Source: Oceanimonas pelagia
GTDB taxonomy: Bacteria > Pseudomonadota > Gammaproteobacteria > Enterobacterales > Aeromonadaceae
DNA length: 64,000 nt
Direction of reading: 5' to 3'
Assembly: GCF_030849025.1 (NCBI RefSeq)
Contig: NZ_CP118224.1
Span: 790,001-854,000, forward strand
Below the pieces are notes generated by a model, which saw nothing but the letters and a program-made list of their open reading frames with translations, was not told the origin of the DNA and made no database searches. The position numbers were made by a program, and so were the translations under genes. Of the stretch, positions 33,519 through 42,635 are shown one piece after another. Position 1 is the first letter of the stretch. Each line of letters opens with the position of its first letter.

Positions 33519-33840
33519 GGTGGTGTACGCGCTGCCGGCCAAACAGACGGTACTCGCCCTGCGGGTGGCGCCCGAGGCCTGCGTACGGGAGATTATCGAG
33601 CAGTCCGGCATATTGCGGCAGTTTCCCGAGATCGATCTGGCGCAAAACGCCGTTGGTATTTTCAGCCGTCCGGTCAGGCTCGATCAGACGGTGCACGACG
33701 GCGACCGTATCGAAATTTACCGTCCGTTGCTGGCGGATCCCAAGGAAATCCGCCGGCGTCGGGCCGAGCAGGCCAAGGAAGAAGGCCGGGCCGACAAGGT
33801 CACCGGTGGCCGGCCCGATCCGAAACGAACCCGCAAATAA
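33499..33840 (+). CDS. rnfH: RnfH family ubiquitin-like protein
   Basis: 113 residues from GTG 33499 within the end of ratA; GGGAGGT at 33484-33490 fits this start. The RnfH/UPF0125 (RatB) signature is IQVEVVYALPAKQTVLALRV, GIFSRPVRLDQTVHDGDRIE and IYRPLLADPKEIRRRRAEQA. The fold is beta-grasp. The tail is basic. Function is unknown; the ratA-rnfH pairing is strongly conserved. Confidence 0.93.
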   Translation: MNLIQVEVVYALPAKQTVLALRVAPEACVREIIEQSGILRQFPEIDLAQNAVGIFSRPVRLDQTVHDGDRIEIYRPLLADPKEIRRRRAEQAKEEGRADKVTGGRPDPKRTRK

Positions 33841-33844
33841 AAAG

Positions 33845-33866
33845 CGGAGCCAAAAGGCTCCGTTTT
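33845..33866. terminator. Bidirectional terminator between rnfH and bamE
   Basis: A seven-base stem CGGAGCC (33845-33851 with 33856-33862), loop AAAA and T-run TTTT, with an A-run on the other side, serving both convergent genes. Confidence 0.88.
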
Positions 33867-33883
33867 GTCATCAGGCTAATGGC

Positions 33884-34222
33884 TCAAAGCCCCTGATAAA
33901 AGGCCTCGGGCACCTCAAAGTCGCCGCCCAGGGTCGTCAGGCTGTCATTGGTAAAGTCCAGTACCAGGCGCTTTTGTTCAAGCTCGCCCCGGCCCGGCTT
34001 GAAGTAATAGAGATAGACCCAGCGGTCGTGGTTGAAGCCGTCCAGGCTCATGGGGTTGCCCAGCAGATAGCGCACCTGCTCCCGGGTCATGCCCTGGCGA
34101 AGCTGAGCCACCTGTTTTTCTTCCAGATAGTTGCCCTGGGGAATATCCACCTTATAAACCAGGTTACAACCGGTCAGGGGCAACGCCAGAAAAAGAGAGA
34201 AAATCAAGCTTTTGAGTTGCAT
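33884..34222 (-). CDS. bamE: Outer-membrane assembly lipoprotein BamE
   Basis: 112 residues with a lipobox LTGC (Cys near 19) behind a signal peptide. The SmpA/OmlA signature is QGNYLEEKQVAQLRQGMTRE, then QVRYLLGNPM and WVYLYYF. It is a subunit of the BAM complex that folds outer-membrane proteins, and binds BamD and phosphatidylglycerol. Convergent with rnfH, as in many gammaproteobacteria. Confidence 0.96.
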   Translation of the reverse strand: MQLKSLIFSLFLALPLTGCNLVYKVDIPQGNYLEEKQVAQLRQGMTREQVRYLLGNPMSLDGFNHDRWVYLYYFKPGRGELEQKRLVLDFTNDSLTTLGGDFEVPEAFYQGL

Positions 34223-34384
34223 ATGGGATTATGTCCTTTGAGTCCTGCCGGCATCATAACGGCTGGTGGTTTCGATGTAAAAGACTGACCGGCCACACGG
34301 CGTTTGGTTCCGGCGTCAAAGCATGGCGATTTGGCGCCGGCTGGCTTAGTATGCAGGGTTAATGTACTCGGTTGGGAACTTGTT

Positions 34385-35143
34385 ATGACCAAACACGTTT
34401 TTCATCTTGGCGTGACCGATGACGAGCTGCAGGGCGCCAGGGTGGCGATAATGCCCGGCGACCCCGAGCGGGTAGAGCGCATTGCTCGCCATCTTGCCAA
34501 CCCCAGGCACCTGGCCAGCAAGCGGGAGTTCACTTCCTGGCTGGGAGAGCTGGACGGCAAGCCGGTGGTGGTGTGCTCCACCGGCATTGGTGGTCCGTCT
34601 ACCTCCATTGCGGTGGAAGAGCTGGCCCAGCTGGGCGTGCGCACCTTTTTGCGGGTGGGCACTACGGGGGCCATTCAGCCTCAGGTGGTGGTGGGCGACA
34701 TCATCGTAACCACGGCGGCGGTGCGCCTGGACGGCGCCAGCGGGCATTTTGCTCCCCCGGAATTTCCGGCGGTGGCCGACTTCGACTGCACCTGTGCCCT
34801 GGTGGATGCCGCCCGGGAACTGGGCGTGGCGCCTCATGTGGGCATTACCGCGTCGTCCGATACCTTCTACCCCGGTCAGGAGCGTTACGACACCCACTCG
34901 GCCCGCATGCTGCGCCGGTTCCAGGGCAGCATGAAGGAATGGCAGGCGATGGGAGTGCTCAACTACGAGATGGAGTCGGCGACCCTGTTTACCATGTGTG
35001 CCAGCCAGGGCTTAAGGGCCGGCTGTGTGGCGGGGGTGGTCGTTAACCGCACCCAGCAGGAAATACCCGATGAAAGCAGCCTGAAGGACACCGAGCAAAG
35101 GGCCATCGACATTGTTATTGGCGCTGCCCGCCGGCTGGTGTAG
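34385..35143 (+). CDS. udp: Uridine phosphorylase
   Basis: 252 residues from ATG 34385, matching the family length (253 in E. coli). The nucleoside phosphorylase-I signatures are visible: [12 protein letters not shown] (phosphate site), [29 protein letters not shown] and the substrate loop [14 protein letters not shown]. It splits uridine to uracil and ribose-1-phosphate. A monocistronic gene; a hairpin region lies before the convergent recN. Confidence 0.96.
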   Translation: MTKHVFHLGVTDDELQGARVAIMPGDPERVERIARHLANPRHLASKREFTSWLGELDGKPVVVCSTGIGGPSTSIAVEELAQLGVRTFLRVGTTGAIQPQVVVGDIIVTTAAVRLDGASGHFAPPEFPAVADFDCTCALVDAARELGVAPHVGITASSDTFYPGQERYDTHSARMLRRFQGSMKEWQAMGVLNYEMESATLFTMCASQGLRAGCVAGVVVNRTQQEIPDESSLKDTEQRAIDIVIGAARRLV

Positions 35144-35155
35144 ACGCTGGACATG

Positions 35156-35183
35156 AGATGTGGGACTTCCCGTTTCCACATCT
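35156..35183. terminator. Inverted repeat between udp and recN
   Basis: AGATGTGG (35156-35163) pairs with CCACATCT (35176-35183) in the gap between the two convergent genes. No strong T-run, but the region is rich in TTTCC. Confidence 0.4.
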
Positions 35184-35197
35184 TCCGTTTCCCCGTT

Positions 35198-36865
35198 TCA
35201 CTCACACACCAGCAGCTCCCGGGCGTTGGCCAGGGTGTTGTCGGTAATGCGGTTGCCGCCCAGCAGCCGGGCCAGTTCCTGCAACCGGTTTGCTTCATCC
35301 AGCTCCTGCATGCGGGTTTCGGTATGGTCGGCATCGCTGCTCTTGCTCACAAAGAAATGCTGATGGCCATTACCCGCCACCTGGGGCAGGTGCGTTATCA
35401 CCAGCACCTGGGTGGACTCGCCCAGTTTACGCAGCAGTTTGCCCACCACGGCAGCGGTGGGGCCACTCACGCCCACGTCCACCTCATCGAAGATCAGCGT
35501 CGGCGTTTCCACCTTCTGGGCGGTGATCACCTGAATGGCCAAGCTGATGCGCGAAAGCTCGCCGCCTGAGGCCACCCGGGCCAGGGGGCTCAGGGGCTGG
35601 CCGGGGTTGGTGCTTACCAGAAATTCCACCCGGTCGATGCCCAGCGGCGAATACCCGGCGTCGGCATCGGCATTCACCTGGATTTCAAAACGGCCCTTTT
35701 CCATGCTGAGCTGGTGCAGGCTTTGGGTGATCTGCCTGTTCAGAGCCGCGGCATAACGCTGGCGACTCTGGCTCAGGCGCTCGGCGGCCTGTACAAAGTG
35801 TTCACGGGCCAGCTCCACTTCCTCATCCAGCCCTTGCAGCCGGTTGCTGTTGTGATCCATGTCTGCCAGCCGGGCCCTGAGCTGCTGATGAAAATCGAAC
35901 AAGTCGGCGGCGGGCACATGGTGCTTGCGCGACAACTCCATCACCTTGCTCATGCGACTTTCCACCTCATGCAAGCGCTCCGGATCCAGTTCCAGCCGAT
36001 CCAGATAGCGGCCCAGCTCGCTGTGACCTTCTTCCAGCTGAATAAGGCTGCCTTCCACCATTTCCAGCGCCGGGCCCAGGCGTGAGTCCATGACCACCAG
36101 CTCGTTCAGGGTTTTCAGCCCCTGGCGCAGCAGTTGCAGGGCGTTGCTTTCGTCGTTGTCGCCCAGCAGGTTGAGGGCCAGCTGGCAGTTGTTAAGCAGC
36201 TCGGCGCCGTTGGACAGCCGTTTGTGTTCGGCTTCCAGCTCGGGAAATTCATCTTCGGCCAGGGCCAGCTCGTCGAGTTCTGCCACCTGGTATTCCAGCA
36301 ACTGGCGCTCGGCCTGCCATTTTTCCTGTTCGGCCTGCAACTGCCTGCGTTCGTTGCTGAGCTGGCGCCAGAGCTGATAGCCAGCGCTGGTCTGGGCCAG
36401 CAGCTGGTGGTGGCCGGCATAGGCGTCGAGCAGGGCGCGCTGGTGATCGGGCTTTTGCAGTTCCTGATGGGCGTGCTGGCCATGAATATTGACCAGCAGA
36501 GCGCCCAGCGCCTTGAGTTGCGACAGCGGCACCGGGGTGCCGTTGATGTAACCCCGGGAGCGGCCTTCCCGGCTCAGGGTGCGGCGCAGTATGCATTCAT
36601 CCTGCTCGTCCAGCTCCTGCTCGCACAGCCAGGCCTTGACCCGGGGCAGCTTGTCGATGCGAAAACGGGCGCTGATGTCGGTTTTGTCGGCACCGGGGCG
36701 CACCGAGTCGGCGTCGGCGCGCTCACCCAGGGCCAGGGCCAGGGCGTCGATGGCAATGGATTTGCCGGCGCCGGTTTCGCCGGTAATGCTGGTCATGCCC
36801 TGGCGCAAGTCCAGCTCAAGAAAGGAAACGATGGCGAAATTGCTGATGGTGAGCTGAAGCAACAT
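35198..36865 (-). CDS. recN: DNA repair ATPase RecN
   Basis: 555 residues from ATG 36865 (E. coli 553). SMC-like: Walker A GETGAGKSIAIDAL (near 30-37), a long coiled coil interrupted in the middle, signature region VASGGELSRISLAIQV and Walker B PTLIFDEVDVGVSG, ending with VITHLPQVAG. It holds DNA ends together during double-strand break repair. Two LexA boxes stand upstream, so it is an SOS gene. Confidence 0.97.
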   Translation of the reverse strand: MLLQLTISNFAIVSFLELDLRQGMTSITGETGAGKSIAIDALALALGERADADSVRPGADKTDISARFRIDKLPRVKAWLCEQELDEQDECILRRTLSREGRSRGYINGTPVPLSQLKALGALLVNIHGQHAHQELQKPDHQRALLDAYAGHHQLLAQTSAGYQLWRQLSNERRQLQAEQEKWQAERQLLEYQVAELDELALAEDEFPELEAEHKRLSNGAELLNNCQLALNLLGDNDESNALQLLRQGLKTLNELVVMDSRLGPALEMVEGSLIQLEEGHSELGRYLDRLELDPERLHEVESRMSKVMELSRKHHVPAADLFDFHQQLRARLADMDHNSNRLQGLDEEVELAREHFVQAAERLSQSRQRYAAALNRQITQSLHQLSMEKGRFEIQVNADADAGYSPLGIDRVEFLVSTNPGQPLSPLARVASGGELSRISLAIQVITAQKVETPTLIFDEVDVGVSGPTAAVVGKLLRKLGESTQVLVITHLPQVAGNGHQHFFVSKSSDADHTETRMQELDEANRLQELARLLGGNRITDNTLANARELLVCE

Positions 36866-36891
36866 GATGATTCCCTGCAACAAAAATTATG

Positions 36892-36927
36892 CTGTATGGG
36901 AATACAGTATACTGTTGTTTTATACAG
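36892..36927 (-). promoter_or_regulatory. Two LexA boxes upstream of recN
   Basis: CTGTATGGGAATACAG (36892-36907) and CTGTTGTTTTATACAG (36912-36927) both fit CTGT-N8-ACAG. They lie 27 to 62 bases before the recN start, as the paired boxes of E. coli recN do. Confidence 0.93.
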
Positions 36928-36973
36928 TGCAAGGTGGAGGTGGAAGATGAGGCGCAAGAGCTTGGAGGAGATC

Positions 36974-37678
36974 TCACTCCTCACGAGCCAGCGAAAGTAC
37001 TCGCGTCAGTTGCCCGAACACCTCATAGCGCACGTTATAGTCATACAGCCGCACGCCATATTGCTGCCAGCTCTGCTCGGTCTTCTTGTAAGCCGGGCGC
37101 GGATCCTGCACCAGCACTTCGGTAATGAATTCCTTCAGCTCAGGGACTTCCGAGCGGGCACAGGCTTGCTCTGCCTCGGCGGAGAAGATGACCTCCATGC
37201 CCAGGTCCGGTGGTGCAGGGGCAAAACCACCGTGGGCATGGGGCACGGCGTCGGCCCAGGGCAAATAGGGCTTGAGGTCGACAATGGGCGTGCCGTCCAC
37301 CAAATCAACCCCACCCAGCTCCAGCCATACCTTGCTGCCGCTTTTGCACATGTCGCGCAGTTCCACCACCGACAGGCCAATGGGGTTGGGCCGAAAGGTG
37401 GAGCGGGTGGAAAACACGCCCACCCGCTCGTTGCCGCCCAGACGGGGGGGCCGCACCGTGGGCTTCCAGCCCTGCTCCATGGTCTGGTGGAACACAAACA
37501 CCAGCCACAAATGGCTGAACTCCCTCAGGCCGCGAAAGGCACTGGGGTCGTTATAAGGCGGCAGCATCTCCAGCTGTGCCCGGGCGCGGCTCACCAGCCC
37601 GGGCTGGCGTGGCACCGCGAATTTTTCCTTGTAGGGCGAGCGAATAATACCGATGGGGTCTAGCTTGATGGTGTTCAC
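36974..37678 (-). CDS. trmO: tRNA m6t6A37 methyltransferase TrmO (TsaA)
   Basis: 234 residues. The TsaA/TrmO signature appears in order: IGIIRSPYKEKFAVPRQPG, FSHLWLVFVFH, GVFSTRSTFRPNPIGLSVVE, GVDLVDGTPIVDLKPY. It uses S-adenosylmethionine to methylate t6A at position 37 of threonine tRNA. It overlaps rcsF by four bases (ATGA), a pairing known from E. coli (rcsF-trmO). Confidence 0.95.
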   Translation of the reverse strand: MNTIKLDPIGIIRSPYKEKFAVPRQPGLVSRARAQLEMLPPYNDPSAFRGLREFSHLWLVFVFHQTMEQGWKPTVRPPRLGGNERVGVFSTRSTFRPNPIGLSVVELRDMCKSGSKVWLELGGVDLVDGTPIVDLKPYLPWADAVPHAHGGFAPAPPDLGMEVIFSAEAEQACARSEVPELKEFITEVLVQDPRPAYKKTEQSWQQYGVRLYDYNVRYEVFGQLTRVLSLAREE

Positions 37679-38043
37679 TCACTTACCTTCAGCGCTTGTC
37701 CACTGCACAGTACCTGTTCAAGGCAGCCGGGCATGTCTTCAAAGCGAATGCAGCGGTCCAGCAGAATGCCGTTGGCTCCCAGGTCGGCGGCGCGGCGGCG
37801 AATGTCGGCGCGGGCGTCGGCATCCTTCGGCGGCGGCTCGTTGGCCTCCACCTGACAGGCCTCACCTTCCACCGTGCCCAGGGTCACATAGTTCACGCCC
37901 TTGAGCTCATCGCGACCGTAGAGCGCCACGTTATTACCCTTGTAATAATCCTTGATGCCGGCGGGCGACACATTGCTGTTGAACCCCATGTTGGCGCAGC
38001 CGGAAAGAGTCAGGGCCACCAAGGCCATACCGAGAACACGCAT
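37675..38043 (-). CDS. rcsF: Outer-membrane stress sensor lipoprotein RcsF
   Basis: 122 residues with lipobox LSGC (Cys near 16). Four further cysteines in GEACQ, LDRCIRF, MPGCLEQVLC form the two RcsF disulphides. It senses envelope damage and triggers the Rcs phosphorelay through IgaA, which often controls capsule genes; the polysaccharide cluster begins just to the right, though a link is only inference. It is first in a two-gene unit with trmO. Confidence 0.92.
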   Translation of the reverse strand: MRVLGMALVALTLSGCANMGFNSNVSPAGIKDYYKGNNVALYGRDELKGVNYVTLGTVEGEACQVEANEPPPKDADARADIRRRAADLGANGILLDRCIRFEDMPGCLEQVLCSGQALKVSE

Positions 38044-38357
38044 GACAAATCCTTAATATCAGAGTGAGTTACCATTATTCTGCACCGGGCCGGGCAGAAG
38101 ATCGAATGAAATTGCAAAAGCATGCACATCTGTTCTGTACAGTACCGTGGTGCCGTGGCGTACTTGTTTGTGGGGTGTACGGAACGCGATCACTTCCGTT
38201 GTGCTCAGCGGAGCTGAGAGTCAATGCTTCCCACAGGTTTCACCACCGCTCTAAATCCCTTAGAATACTGCGACTTTGCAGGTCTCAGTATTTGCAAAAT
38301 GCAATAAAACAGGCGCAAGTACCGGGCCGTGGGGGAAAGGCCAAGCAAAACCCTTTG

Positions 38358-38369
38358 GGCGGTAGCGTG
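38358..38369 (+). promoter_or_regulatory. ops element (JUMPstart-like) for RfaH
   Basis: GGCGGTAGCGTG matches the ops consensus GGCGGTAGNNTN exactly and is preceded by G-rich sequence as in JUMPstart leaders. RfaH recruited here suppresses early termination in long polysaccharide operons. The leader lies between rcsF (divergent) and the surface polysaccharide genes, but an inserted ISAs1 element now separates them. Confidence 0.85.
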
Positions 38370-38407
38370 TCTCCAGGGCGCTGTTGATCAAATCAGAGCC
38401 GGAGCAG

Positions 38408-39740
38408 TAGGGCAAGATCATGAAAAAACCTTGTGTGGCAAGGCTTTCAGCGGGGTGAAAATTAAAACACTAGCAGCCAGTTTGTACACCGGAACGCACG
38501 TTTTTTGAAGAAAAATGTTGATTTTCAAGGATCGCTTTGACGATCTATCCCAGCTGTGATCATATGCTGTCTTTTCAACAGCAGAGCAGCACCATGAATG
38601 GACTCAGCCTTTGGGACCACCTTTCCGTCATCAGAGACCCATGTCAGCAGTGGAAAATCGAGCTCAAACTCGCCGATATCCTGTTTCTGACCATCGCGGC
38701 CGTTATTGGCGGCGCCGAGGGTTGGGAGGACATCGAGGATTTCGGACATGATCATCTTGATTGGTTGCGCCAGCACGGTGACTTCGAGAACGGCGTGCCG
38801 GTTCATGACACCATTGCTCGGGTGATGGGGATGCTGTCTGCGACAAAACTGCAGAAGAGCTTTGCGTCCTGGATGCAGGCTTGCTACGACGTGACTGAGG
38901 GCGAAGTGATTGCCGTTGACGGTAAAACCCTGCGGTGCAGCTATGACAAGGGCAAGCGTAAAGGGGCCATTCATATGGTATCTGCCTTCAATGCCGCCAA
39001 TCAGGTGGTGCTGGGGCAGGTGAAAACCAGTGAGAAGTCCAATGAGATCACCGTCATTCCTGAGTTACTGGAGCTACTGAGCATTCGTGGTTGTCTGGTG
39101 ACCATCGATGCCATGGGCTGTCAGCGAGCGATAGCCAAAAAGGTGCTTGACAAAGGGGCCGACTACCTGCTGGCTGTGAAAGGTAATCAGCCCAGCCTGG
39201 AAGCCGCTTTCAACGACTACTTCCGGTTGGACATGTTCCAGCAGGAAGACGCCAACGGCTATAGCATCCAGGAAGTCGGCCATGGTCGGAAGGAAACCCG
39301 GCTGAGCCTGGTGATGGAAGACTTGTCCATCTTGGGTGATCTGGAATATGAGTGGCCAGCACTGAAAACATTGGGAATTGTGGGGTCGATCCGGGAAGAG
39401 CGCAGCCAGCCCGTGAAAGAGCTGGATATTACGGTGCGTTACTATATCAGCTCGGCGCAGCTGTCGCCTAAGGAAATGCTGGAGGCTACTCGCTCGCACT
39501 GGTCAATCGAATCACAGCTGCACTGGCGGCTGGACGTGGGCATGCGGGAAGATGATTGTCGCATTCGCCGTGAGCAGGCTGGTGAAAACATGGCAGCCAT
39601 TCGTCATATGGCGTTCAATGCCCTGAACAGTGATACCAGCTTTAAGGCTGGTATCAAACGTAAACAGAAGCGGGCAAGTCGCAATACCGAGTACCTATCG
39701 CAAGTCCTGTCAGGACTGGGGCTTTCGTAATCTTGCCCTG
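38408..39740 (+). mobile_element. ISAs1-family insertion sequence
   Basis: About 1333 bases bounded by imperfect inverted repeats: left TAGGGCAAGATCATGAAA (from 38408), right complement CAGGGCAAGATTACGAAA (to 39740). No target duplication was seen in the flanks. It holds one intact transposase gene and has cut an IS110-family gene at its right edge. Confidence 0.85.
38594..39730 (+). CDS. ISAs1-family transposase
   Basis: 378 residues from ATG 38594, the usual length for the family; longer starts at 38537 and 38564 are possible. The N-terminal helical domain LADILFLTIAAVIGGAEGWE is typical. The DDE residues are Asp in VIAVDGKTLRCSYD, Asp in LVTIDAMGCQ and Glu in HWSIESQLHWRLDVGMREDD. No frameshift or stop is present, so it is probably active. 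Transcribed in the same direction as the polysaccharide operon. Confidence 0.93.
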   Translation: MNGLSLWDHLSVIRDPCQQWKIELKLADILFLTIAAVIGGAEGWEDIEDFGHDHLDWLRQHGDFENGVPVHDTIARVMGMLSATKLQKSFASWMQACYDVTEGEVIAVDGKTLRCSYDKGKRKGAIHMVSAFNAANQVVLGQVKTSEKSNEITVIPELLELLSIRGCLVTIDAMGCQRAIAKKVLDKGADYLLAVKGNQPSLEAAFNDYFRLDMFQQEDANGYSIQEVGHGRKETRLSLVMEDLSILGDLEYEWPALKTLGIVGSIREERSQPVKELDITVRYYISSAQLSPKEMLEATRSHWSIESQLHWRLDVGMREDDCRIRREQAGENMAAIRHMAFNALNSDTSFKAGIKRKQKRASRNTEYLSQVLSGLGLS

Positions 39741-39894
39741 CCATGCCAATCAAACAGGGTGGCAGATCGGCAAAAAACGTCGCCATTTGTGAACGTTTAA
39801 GTTGCTTGTTAAACAACCGCTTGCCTTGCTCATTCACGCCGTGGAATTGGAATACTACTTTTGCCAAATCAATACCGATAGTTTGAACCTTCAT
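39741..39894 (-). pseudogene. IS110-family transposase relic, N-terminus
   Basis: From ATG 39894 the minus strand reads MKVQTIGIDLAKVVFQFHGV, then GKRLFNKQL and DLPPCLIGM, the DEDD RuvC-like start of IS110 transposases with the first catalytic Asp. It stops exactly at the ISAs1 right end (39740). The rest of the gene is not on the other side of ISAs1, so a deletion followed or accompanied the insertion. The 80 or so bases beyond the start may be part of the IS110 non-coding end. Confidence 0.85.
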
Positions 39895-40141
39895 GGCGGT
39901 CTCTCCAATCACAGTGATGAGTCATTATCCTACTTTGGCACATCGGATGCCGGTTTGAGAGGGGCGACCATTTCCATTAACAGCGCCCATGTAATCGGAT
40001 CATGAGCAAGACATATAGCTCCTTGATTTAGGCAACCACTGCTTCGCAAGAGGTCATTAAAATAGAAAGAAATCAGCTTTTAGGTAAACGTTTATTTTGG
40101 ACTTGCAGGTTAGTTGCTGCCAATCATTTTTCCTATTTTTA

Positions 40142-40150
40142 GGGGGGGGG
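40142..40150 (+). repeat. G9 tract at the wzy start
   Basis: Nine G bases directly before ATG 40151. The tract supplies the ribosome-binding bases, so a change of length would alter spacing and perhaps translation. Confidence 0.85.
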
Positions 40151-41431
40151 ATGAATAATAAAATAGACATTATTGGCGGGGTGAGAGAACGATTCGGTAT
40201 TGATTGGCTTGAAAAGGGTAAGGGTGCTTTGCTCCTTGCGTTTGTTATTGGGGTTTCTGTACTGGGCAATATAAAGCTCTATATAGGTTCTCCTATGGTA
40301 TGGCTGATTTTGTTGGCTCCTATTTTTATTTATAGTTTGCTTTGTAAGCGGCTGAGCGTGGCTTTTTTGATGGCTAACCCCTTCATTATTTTAATTTTTA
40401 TGGGGTGGTTGATATTTGTTTCTGGAATCGCCTTGGCAGGCTGGCTACATGATGGAAAAGGTGTTTATACAATCATTAAATATTTAGTGATTATGCTTGT
40501 GTTGTTGGGGTGTATTCTTATTCAGCCAACTGAAAGGCAATTGGAGTTTTCACTTTATGCAGGCTTTGTAGTTTCATTTTTACCATTGTTGATTCTTATG
40601 CTAACTAGAAAGCATGAGCTATTGGTTATATTGGGTGATGGACGAGCTGGCTGGTATGCAGCATGGCCTGGTGTCGTATGGAAGACTGCAGCCTTGATAT
40701 GGCCTATGGCACTTTGGAGTTATCTTAATAAAAGAAATTGGCGTTGTTATCTTCTTGTCGCCTCCTCTATGTTGGTGGTATCAATTGATGGAAGCAGAAC
40801 AGCTATGCTGTGGATGGCTTTAACTTATATTTTGTTTTTCTTGGTGTTTTGTCTTTCCCGTCATTGGCCTGGATTGCGGCCTGGTAAACATATTGCTCTA
40901 TTATCCACATTCTTGGTTGTTTTTCTGGTTTTACAGCCATCACTACTGAGCTGGGTGAATTTAGGTGGGCAGCCAGCCTTACTTGATGTTACTGAACTAT
41001 CAGGGTCCACTATCGACAGGGTAGCTGCAGGGAATACTAGTACAAGAATGGAGATGTTATATATCGGATGGATGAGTGCTATAGCTGAATTTCCTTTTGG
41101 CGCCGGTTTTGGTCAGACTGTTGCCTTGGATGCTGGAGTGCCGACAGTCATTCATATGACCTATCTTCAGTTGTTGGCTGATACCGGGGTGTTAGGCTTA
41201 ACAGGGTATTTGGCCATATTCGTAATACCTTTAATCGTTGTTGTCAGATTCATTGTTAATGGTGCAGGTAGCATTCATGAGAGGATTGGTTATGTTTTGC
41301 CTGCATCGAGTGGGATTTTACTTTATTTATTCTCAGGGCTTTTTCATCCTGTTAGTAACGAGTTGATGGAATGGATGGTTGTCTTGTTGTCAATTGCTGT
41401 GGTAATAACTCGTGTCCCGTATCGTAACTAG
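40151..41431 (+). CDS. wzy: O-antigen/polysaccharide polymerase (Wzy-like)
   Basis: 426 residues from ATG 40151, the first good start after the G9 tract. About eleven hydrophobic helices run through it, with a long periplasmic loop (about residues 280-345) holding NTSTRMEMLYIGWMSAIAEF and IHMTYLQLLADTGVLG, the Wzy_C/O-antigen ligase pattern. It is expected to polymerise repeat units made by the genes downstream. AT-rich like the next four genes. A WaaL role is less likely because another such gene lies at 54089. Confidence 0.8.
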   Translation: MNNKIDIIGGVRERFGIDWLEKGKGALLLAFVIGVSVLGNIKLYIGSPMVWLILLAPIFIYSLLCKRLSVAFLMANPFIILIFMGWLIFVSGIALAGWLHDGKGVYTIIKYLVIMLVLLGCILIQPTERQLEFSLYAGFVVSFLPLLILMLTRKHELLVILGDGRAGWYAAWPGVVWKTAALIWPMALWSYLNKRNWRCYLLVASSMLVVSIDGSRTAMLWMALTYILFFLVFCLSRHWPGLRPGKHIALLSTFLVVFLVLQPSLLSWVNLGGQPALLDVTELSGSTIDRVAAGNTSTRMEMLYIGWMSAIAEFPFGAGFGQTVALDAGVPTVIHMTYLQLLADTGVLGLTGYLAIFVIPLIVVVRFIVNGAGSIHERIGYVLPASSGILLYLFSGLFHPVSNELMEWMVVLLSIAVVITRVPYRN

Positions 41432-42635
41432 TGCCTTCTGGTTGTTGCTGGCCCATGTCGGTGGGTTGTTAATTCCTTTGATTGAATTGCCTGTGCTGGC
41501 CCGTGCTTTGGGGCCGAAAGAGTATGGCTTGGTTCTTTATGCACTGGGTGTAGCTTTAACTGCTTCAGTCTTTGTTGAGTTTGGGTTTGGTTTGAGTGGT
41601 GCCAGAGCCGTGGCCCAGCTTAAGGAAGATAAGTCTGAATTAGGGCAACTGGTTGCGGACTTGTTTTTGTCCAAGTTATTACTGCTTGGACTGGTTTTGT
41701 TAGCAGTTGCTCCTCTTTTTATATTCCAATTGGGAGGGACGAGTTTTCCTGTTAGTTGGGGGGTGTGGATCTCGATTTTTATTTTTTCCTTTGGCTTTAG
41801 CCCTATGTGGTACTTTATCGGATCTGAACGGCTGGTTCTGGTTTCTATATTTGATATTGTACTCCGAGTTGCTGGACTTGTAGCTGTAATCTTATTTGTG
41901 TCTGAGCCGGAGCATTCGGAGCGAGTGTTATGGATACAGGCCACTGTCGGGGCCTTGAATACTCTTGTTCCAACATTGTTGATGATAAGGGAAACAGGGT
42001 TTGGAAAGCTTGAACTTGGCCGGGCACTTTTGGCCATAAAAATCAGTTGGAATCTTTTTCTCTATAAAGGAAGCCAGAATATCATGGGCTCCCTGGCGTC
42101 AACTTTGCTTGGAGCTCTGGGTGGCCCCAGAATGGTAGGAGCTTTTGTACCGGCAGAAAAGTTGGTTAGAGCGGCGAATGGTTTGGCGGGAACTTTACTC
42201 AACCTGATATTCCCACGATTGGTGTTGATGCAAAATAATTCACAGGGCGATGCAAAACGAAAGGTTTCTCTTATTATTCTTTCTTTGACCGCTTTAACTT
42301 TAACCTTCTGCGTTATCACTGTAAGTCTGGCCCCTTTGTTGGTTTCTTTTATTTTTGGGAAAGGGTATGAAGAAGCCGTTCCTGTATTAAAGATTTTGGT
42401 CTGGGTTGTGCCTCTTCGTGTGCTCAGTATGACATTGGCTATTCTGTGGTATATACCCGCGGGTCAAGATCGTATAACAAGCCGGGGGATGATATTAAAC
42501 GTTTTTACTATCGTAAGTTTGGCATTTTTACTGGTGCCGCAATTCGGTGGTGCAGGCATGGCATGGGCATTTATTATTGCTGAGATGCTTATGTCTTCAA
42601 TTCTTATTACCATGTTTATCAGGAAGTCGGTTTGA
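41412..42635 (+). CDS. wzx: Polysaccharide flippase (Wzx family)
   Basis: 407 residues from GTG 41412, overlapping wzy by 20 bases. Twelve to fourteen hydrophobic segments are present; the N-terminus SAFWLLLAHVGGLLIPLIEL, PVLARALGPKEYG and the C-terminal GGAGMAWAFIIAEM are typical of Polysacc_synt/MATE-like flippases. It moves lipid-linked repeat units across the inner membrane. AT-rich. Confidence 0.88.
   Translation: MSRIVTSAFWLLLAHVGGLLIPLIELPVLARALGPKEYGLVLYALGVALTASVFVEFGFGLSGARAVAQLKEDKSELGQLVADLFLSKLLLLGLVLLAVAPLFIFQLGGTSFPVSWGVWISIFIFSFGFSPMWYFIGSERLVLVSIFDIVLRVAGLVAVILFVSEPEHSERVLWIQATVGALNTLVPTLLMIRETGFGKLELGRALLAIKISWNLFLYKGSQNIMGSLASTLLGALGGPRMVGAFVPAEKLVRAANGLAGTLLNLIFPRLVLMQNNSQGDAKRKVSLIILSLTALTLTFCVITVSLAPLLVSFIFGKGYEEAVPVLKILVWVVPLRVLSMTLAILWYIPAGQDRITSRGMILNVFTIVSLAFLLVPQFGGAGMAWAFIIAEMLMSSILITMFIRKSV

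Noticed and set aside
36134-37663. 509-codon plus-strand frame across recN and trmO
   Set aside because: It spans two well-defined minus-strand genes and the LexA boxes; composition is that of antisense.
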